Source: Bacillota bacterium (GTDB lineage: Bacteria; Bacillota; UBA4882; UBA8346). Taken from it: 64,000 bases of DNA. Shown piece after piece: positions 62,081-64,000 of the stretch. The notes beneath the pieces are model-generated. The model did no database searches. It was not told the DNA's origin and saw only the letters and a list, made by a program, of their open reading frames with translations. The translations under genes and the position numbers were made by a program. The stretch lies in assembly GCA_023400055.1 (NCBI GenBank), contig JAEXFN010000005.1, forward strand, positions 186,001 through 250,000. Reading direction: 5' to 3'. The stretch's first letter is position 1. Every line of letters starts with the position of its first letter.

Positions 62081-62694
62081 ACTTTTGGATGCTTGTTTCT
62101 CGGGTCCACGGTTCCGACGGCGGGTTACTTTTTTGGCGGCAAAAAAGTAACCAAAAAACCGTTGGATTCGGCCTAATCCATCCATGGGACCTCATCTTTG
62201 CGACGTCCTGTCGCTGAGAACCTACGGATTCCAAGCCTCCCTTATGCATCCGGTAACCGTCTTCGCCATCCCTGACCTTCTGACTGGCTACCGGGTCATG
62301 GCTTTCGAAGTCCCCTCCGCAGGGCGACCGCAGTTTTTCATCCTCGAAAAGAGGCGTCGCCCGCCTTCATCCTTGAAGGCGGCGGGTATCTGAAAATTAA
62401 GTGGTTCGTATACAGCCATCGGATAAGGCATTAAGATTCGAATAGCACCCGTCTCCAAGGAGGGGAGACGGCGCCGCTCCTTTTTAGGATAAAAAACAGC
62501 GGTCGGGGACGGAAGCCTCCACTTGGTTGCCAGACAGAATGCCATGGATGGCGGCGGCATTCTAAAACCCCGGATGAATGAGGAGGTGCCGGAACCTCGG
62601 TTCCAACTGGGCGGATTCCAAAGGGTGTCCCACTACACCCTTTGGTCCTGGGGGCGTGGGGGTAGGAATAACCCCCATCGACCCTCAGTTGCTT
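62081..62694. repeat. Dispersed large inverted-repeat element, copy 2
   Basis: Closely similar to 19222-19783. It has the same order of blocks and about 50 extra bases near 62160-62220. The left hairpin is now TTACTTTTTTG/CAAAAAAGTAA, with both arms changed together relative to copy 1. The right hairpin CCAAAGGGTGT/ACACCCTTTGG is unchanged. The GCCAGACAGAA block in the right half mirrors the TTCTGACTGGC block in the left half. Noncoding by the same reasoning as copy 1. Confidence 0.85.
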
Positions 62695-63079
62695 ACTGTT
62701 TTATTTTCAAGCTTTCTTTTCTAAGAAAAGTTTATTTTATTTTCTTTTCCAAAACCTCTGTTACAAAAGGTTTGAATCCGTTAATCCTAGAATCCTATGA
62801 ATCATGGTTCAGATGCATATTCTTCTACTTCCTTGAATCTCATTTCACGGTTTCTAGAAAAATAGCCGAATTGATTTTGTAATTTTCGAGTGATAAAATG
62901 TTAAATGATAGATATCGTTATAGGCTTTATTAGAAAATAATAAAATTATAAGCTATTTTTGATTATGAACGCTCCATCATCTCACCCGGCGCTGAAAAAC
63001 GACTTCATTTAAGAACGCCGACATAAAATTAAACAGGAATCGGCGATTGAAAATAAAAAAATGATGGGAGGTAGCAACG
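62695..63079. other. AT-rich upstream region of the lipase-like gene
   Basis: About 385 AT-rich bases. They should contain the promoter of the hydrolase. I see no repeat or open frame with a ribosome site. Confidence 0.5.
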
Positions 63080-63886
63080 ATGTTTGAGGAAGGCATGTTG
63101 GAGTCATTCGATGGGACAAAGCTGCATTTTCGAAAGGATGTTCCCGAGCATCCCAAGGCGGTCGCCGTCATTGTGCACGGCTTATGTGAGCATCTGGGGC
63201 GTTACGATTATCTCACCGAAAAGTTGTACGGGAGGCATTTCAGCATCTATCGCTTCGATCATCGCGGCCATGCCAAGTCCGAGGGGAAACGCGTCTTTTA
63301 TAATAACTTCCACGAACTGGCCGACGACGTCAACCAGGTCGTGCAATGGGCCGCCAGTGAAAACCCCGGCCTGCCGCTGTTTTTGATCGGCCACAGCATG
63401 GGCGGTCTGGCGGTCGCCCTTTTCGGCACCAAATATCCGGGCAAGGTAAAGGGGATCGTCCTGTCGGGAGCGTTAACGCGTTTTAATCTGCACACCTTGG
63501 GCGAACTGCCCCTTGAGCTCCCAGCGGATACATATGTGCCCAATGCGCTCGGCGACGGAGTGTGCGGCGACCCGGCCGTGATCGAGGCGTATGTCCATGA
63601 TCCGCTGGTGGAAAAACAAATCTCGATCGGGCTGATGAATTGTTGTCATTACGCGGTTCAATGGCTGAAGGAAAATCCGCAGCACTTTACCGATCCGGTA
63701 TTTATCATGCACGGTTGCTGCGATGGACTGGTCAGCGAGAAAGATTCCCGCGAATTCTTCGGAGAGATCGCCTCCCAAGACAAGTCGCTAAAAATTTATG
63801 CCCATTTGTGCCATGAGATCTTCAATGAAAAATGCCGCGACGAAGTAATGGCTGAAGCCATTGCCTGGATCGAAAAGCGGATCTGA
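63080..63886 (+). CDS. Alpha/beta hydrolase, monoacylglycerol lipase-like
   Basis: A 268-residue serine hydrolase of the lysophospholipase/monoacylglycerol lipase type. It has the oxyanion-hole HG (AVIVHGLCEHLGRY), RFDHRGHAKSEG, the nucleophile elbow FLIGHSMGGLAVALF (Ser), the acid in the FIMHGCCDGLVSEKDSREFF region (Asp) and the catalytic His in YAHLCHEIFNE near the end. GGGAGG lies before the ATG. No signal peptide, so it acts in the cytoplasm. Natural substrate unknown, probably an acylglycerol or similar ester. Confidence 0.93.
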   Translation: MFEEGMLESFDGTKLHFRKDVPEHPKAVAVIVHGLCEHLGRYDYLTEKLYGRHFSIYRFDHRGHAKSEGKRVFYNNFHELADDVNQVVQWAASENPGLPLFLIGHSMGGLAVALFGTKYPGKVKGIVLSGALTRFNLHTLGELPLELPADTYVPNALGDGVCGDPAVIEAYVHDPLVEKQISIGLMNCCHYAVQWLKENPQHFTDPVFIMHGCCDGLVSEKDSREFFGEIASQDKSLKIYAHLCHEIFNEKCRDEVMAEAIAWIEKRI

Positions 63887-63938
63887 CGGTTTAACGGTTT
63901 TAATGTATTGAATGGACAAAACTCCATGGCCTGATCAC

Positions 63939-63968
63939 CACGCTCCTTCCCATCGAGGAAGGAGCGTG
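63939..63968 (+). terminator. Hairpin after the hydrolase gene
   Basis: CACGCTCCTTCC pairs perfectly with GGAAGGAGCGTG around a six-base loop, followed by AGCATTTT. It lies about 50 bases after the stop. Confidence 0.75.
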
Positions 63969-64000
63969 AGCATTTTAAAACGGGATTCGAAACCGGATGA

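Overview
The window reads as chromosome of an anaerobic, spore-forming member of the Bacillota (Firmicutes) with a moderately GC-rich genome. The evidence is two Spo0E-like sporulation phosphatases, a SpoVB-type flippase, two CgeB-like spore-surface glycosyltransferases, an oxygen-sensitive class III ribonucleotide reductase (nrdD-nrdG) under NrdR-type boxes, strong AGGAGG ribosome sites, frequent TTG/GTG starts and B12 riboswitches. I cannot assign a species. A Hydrogenispora/Limnochordia-like lineage is only a guess from gene style. No rRNA or tRNA gene, integrase, transposase or CRISPR array was seen.

Layout. 1-2000: end of a class A penicillin-binding protein, overlapping tail to tail with a MOP-family flippase. 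2.0-7.7 kb: a large chemoreceptor with many HAMP-like units, a DUF2161 nuclease-fold protein and a short-chain dehydrogenase. 7.9-16.7 kb: a surface-glycan island with a dTDP-rhamnose reductase, family 2 glycosyltransferases, two CgeB-like proteins, three paralogous small glycosyltransferases (one with all its catalytic-looking motifs eroded) and a CmcI-type O-methyltransferase. 16.9-21.8 kb: a Na+/H+ antiporter and two unknown small proteins around repeat-rich DNA. 22.0-24.9 kb: leuC-leuD-leuB. 25-31.6 kb: an HTH-methyltransferase fusion, a Cof-type phosphatase and the MurNAc recycling operon murQ-murR-murP-mupG. 32.4-40.7 kb: a methionine synthase-like protein, metE under a cobalamin riboswitch, nrdDG, and a YitT-family membrane protein under a second cobalamin riboswitch. 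41.3-47.0 kb: signalling genes (XRE, Spo0E twice, PAS/PucR, V4R, GGDEF, EAL-HDOD). 47.2-49.8 kb: an ABC-2 exporter. 50.2-57.6 kb: redox enzymes, Crp/Fnr, TetR and CarD regulators, an endonuclease IV-like protein, and a toxin-antitoxin pair whose toxin carries two nonsense codons. 58-63.9 kb: a GH4 glycosidase with a divergent AraC regulator, an ANT(6)-like nucleotidyltransferase, a repeat-rich gap and a monoacylglycerol lipase-like hydrolase.

The most unusual feature lies between genes. Five intergenic regions carry tandem arrays whose units differ strongly in sequence yet keep an almost exact 21-bp step (2171-2380, 19849-20026, 31871-32164, 40865-41190, 61546-61897). They form at least two sequence families, and two loci share the same modular order. 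One array also has an 84-bp higher-order period (4 x 21). The period equals two turns of B-DNA, and stop codons argue against a coding role in at least two of the arrays. A second dispersed element of about 560-610 bp occurs twice (19222-19783 and 62081-62694). It is an imperfect giant inverted repeat with a hairpin in each half, and the hairpin stems co-vary between the copies.

How the genes work together: the glycan island probably builds a methylated, rhamnose-containing spore or cell-surface glycan. The mur operon recycles the organism's own or foreign peptidoglycan. The two riboswitches link methionine synthesis and a membrane protein of unknown substrate to vitamin B12 supply. The Spo0E/GGDEF/EAL-HDOD block suggests coupling of sporulation timing to cyclic-di-GMP.
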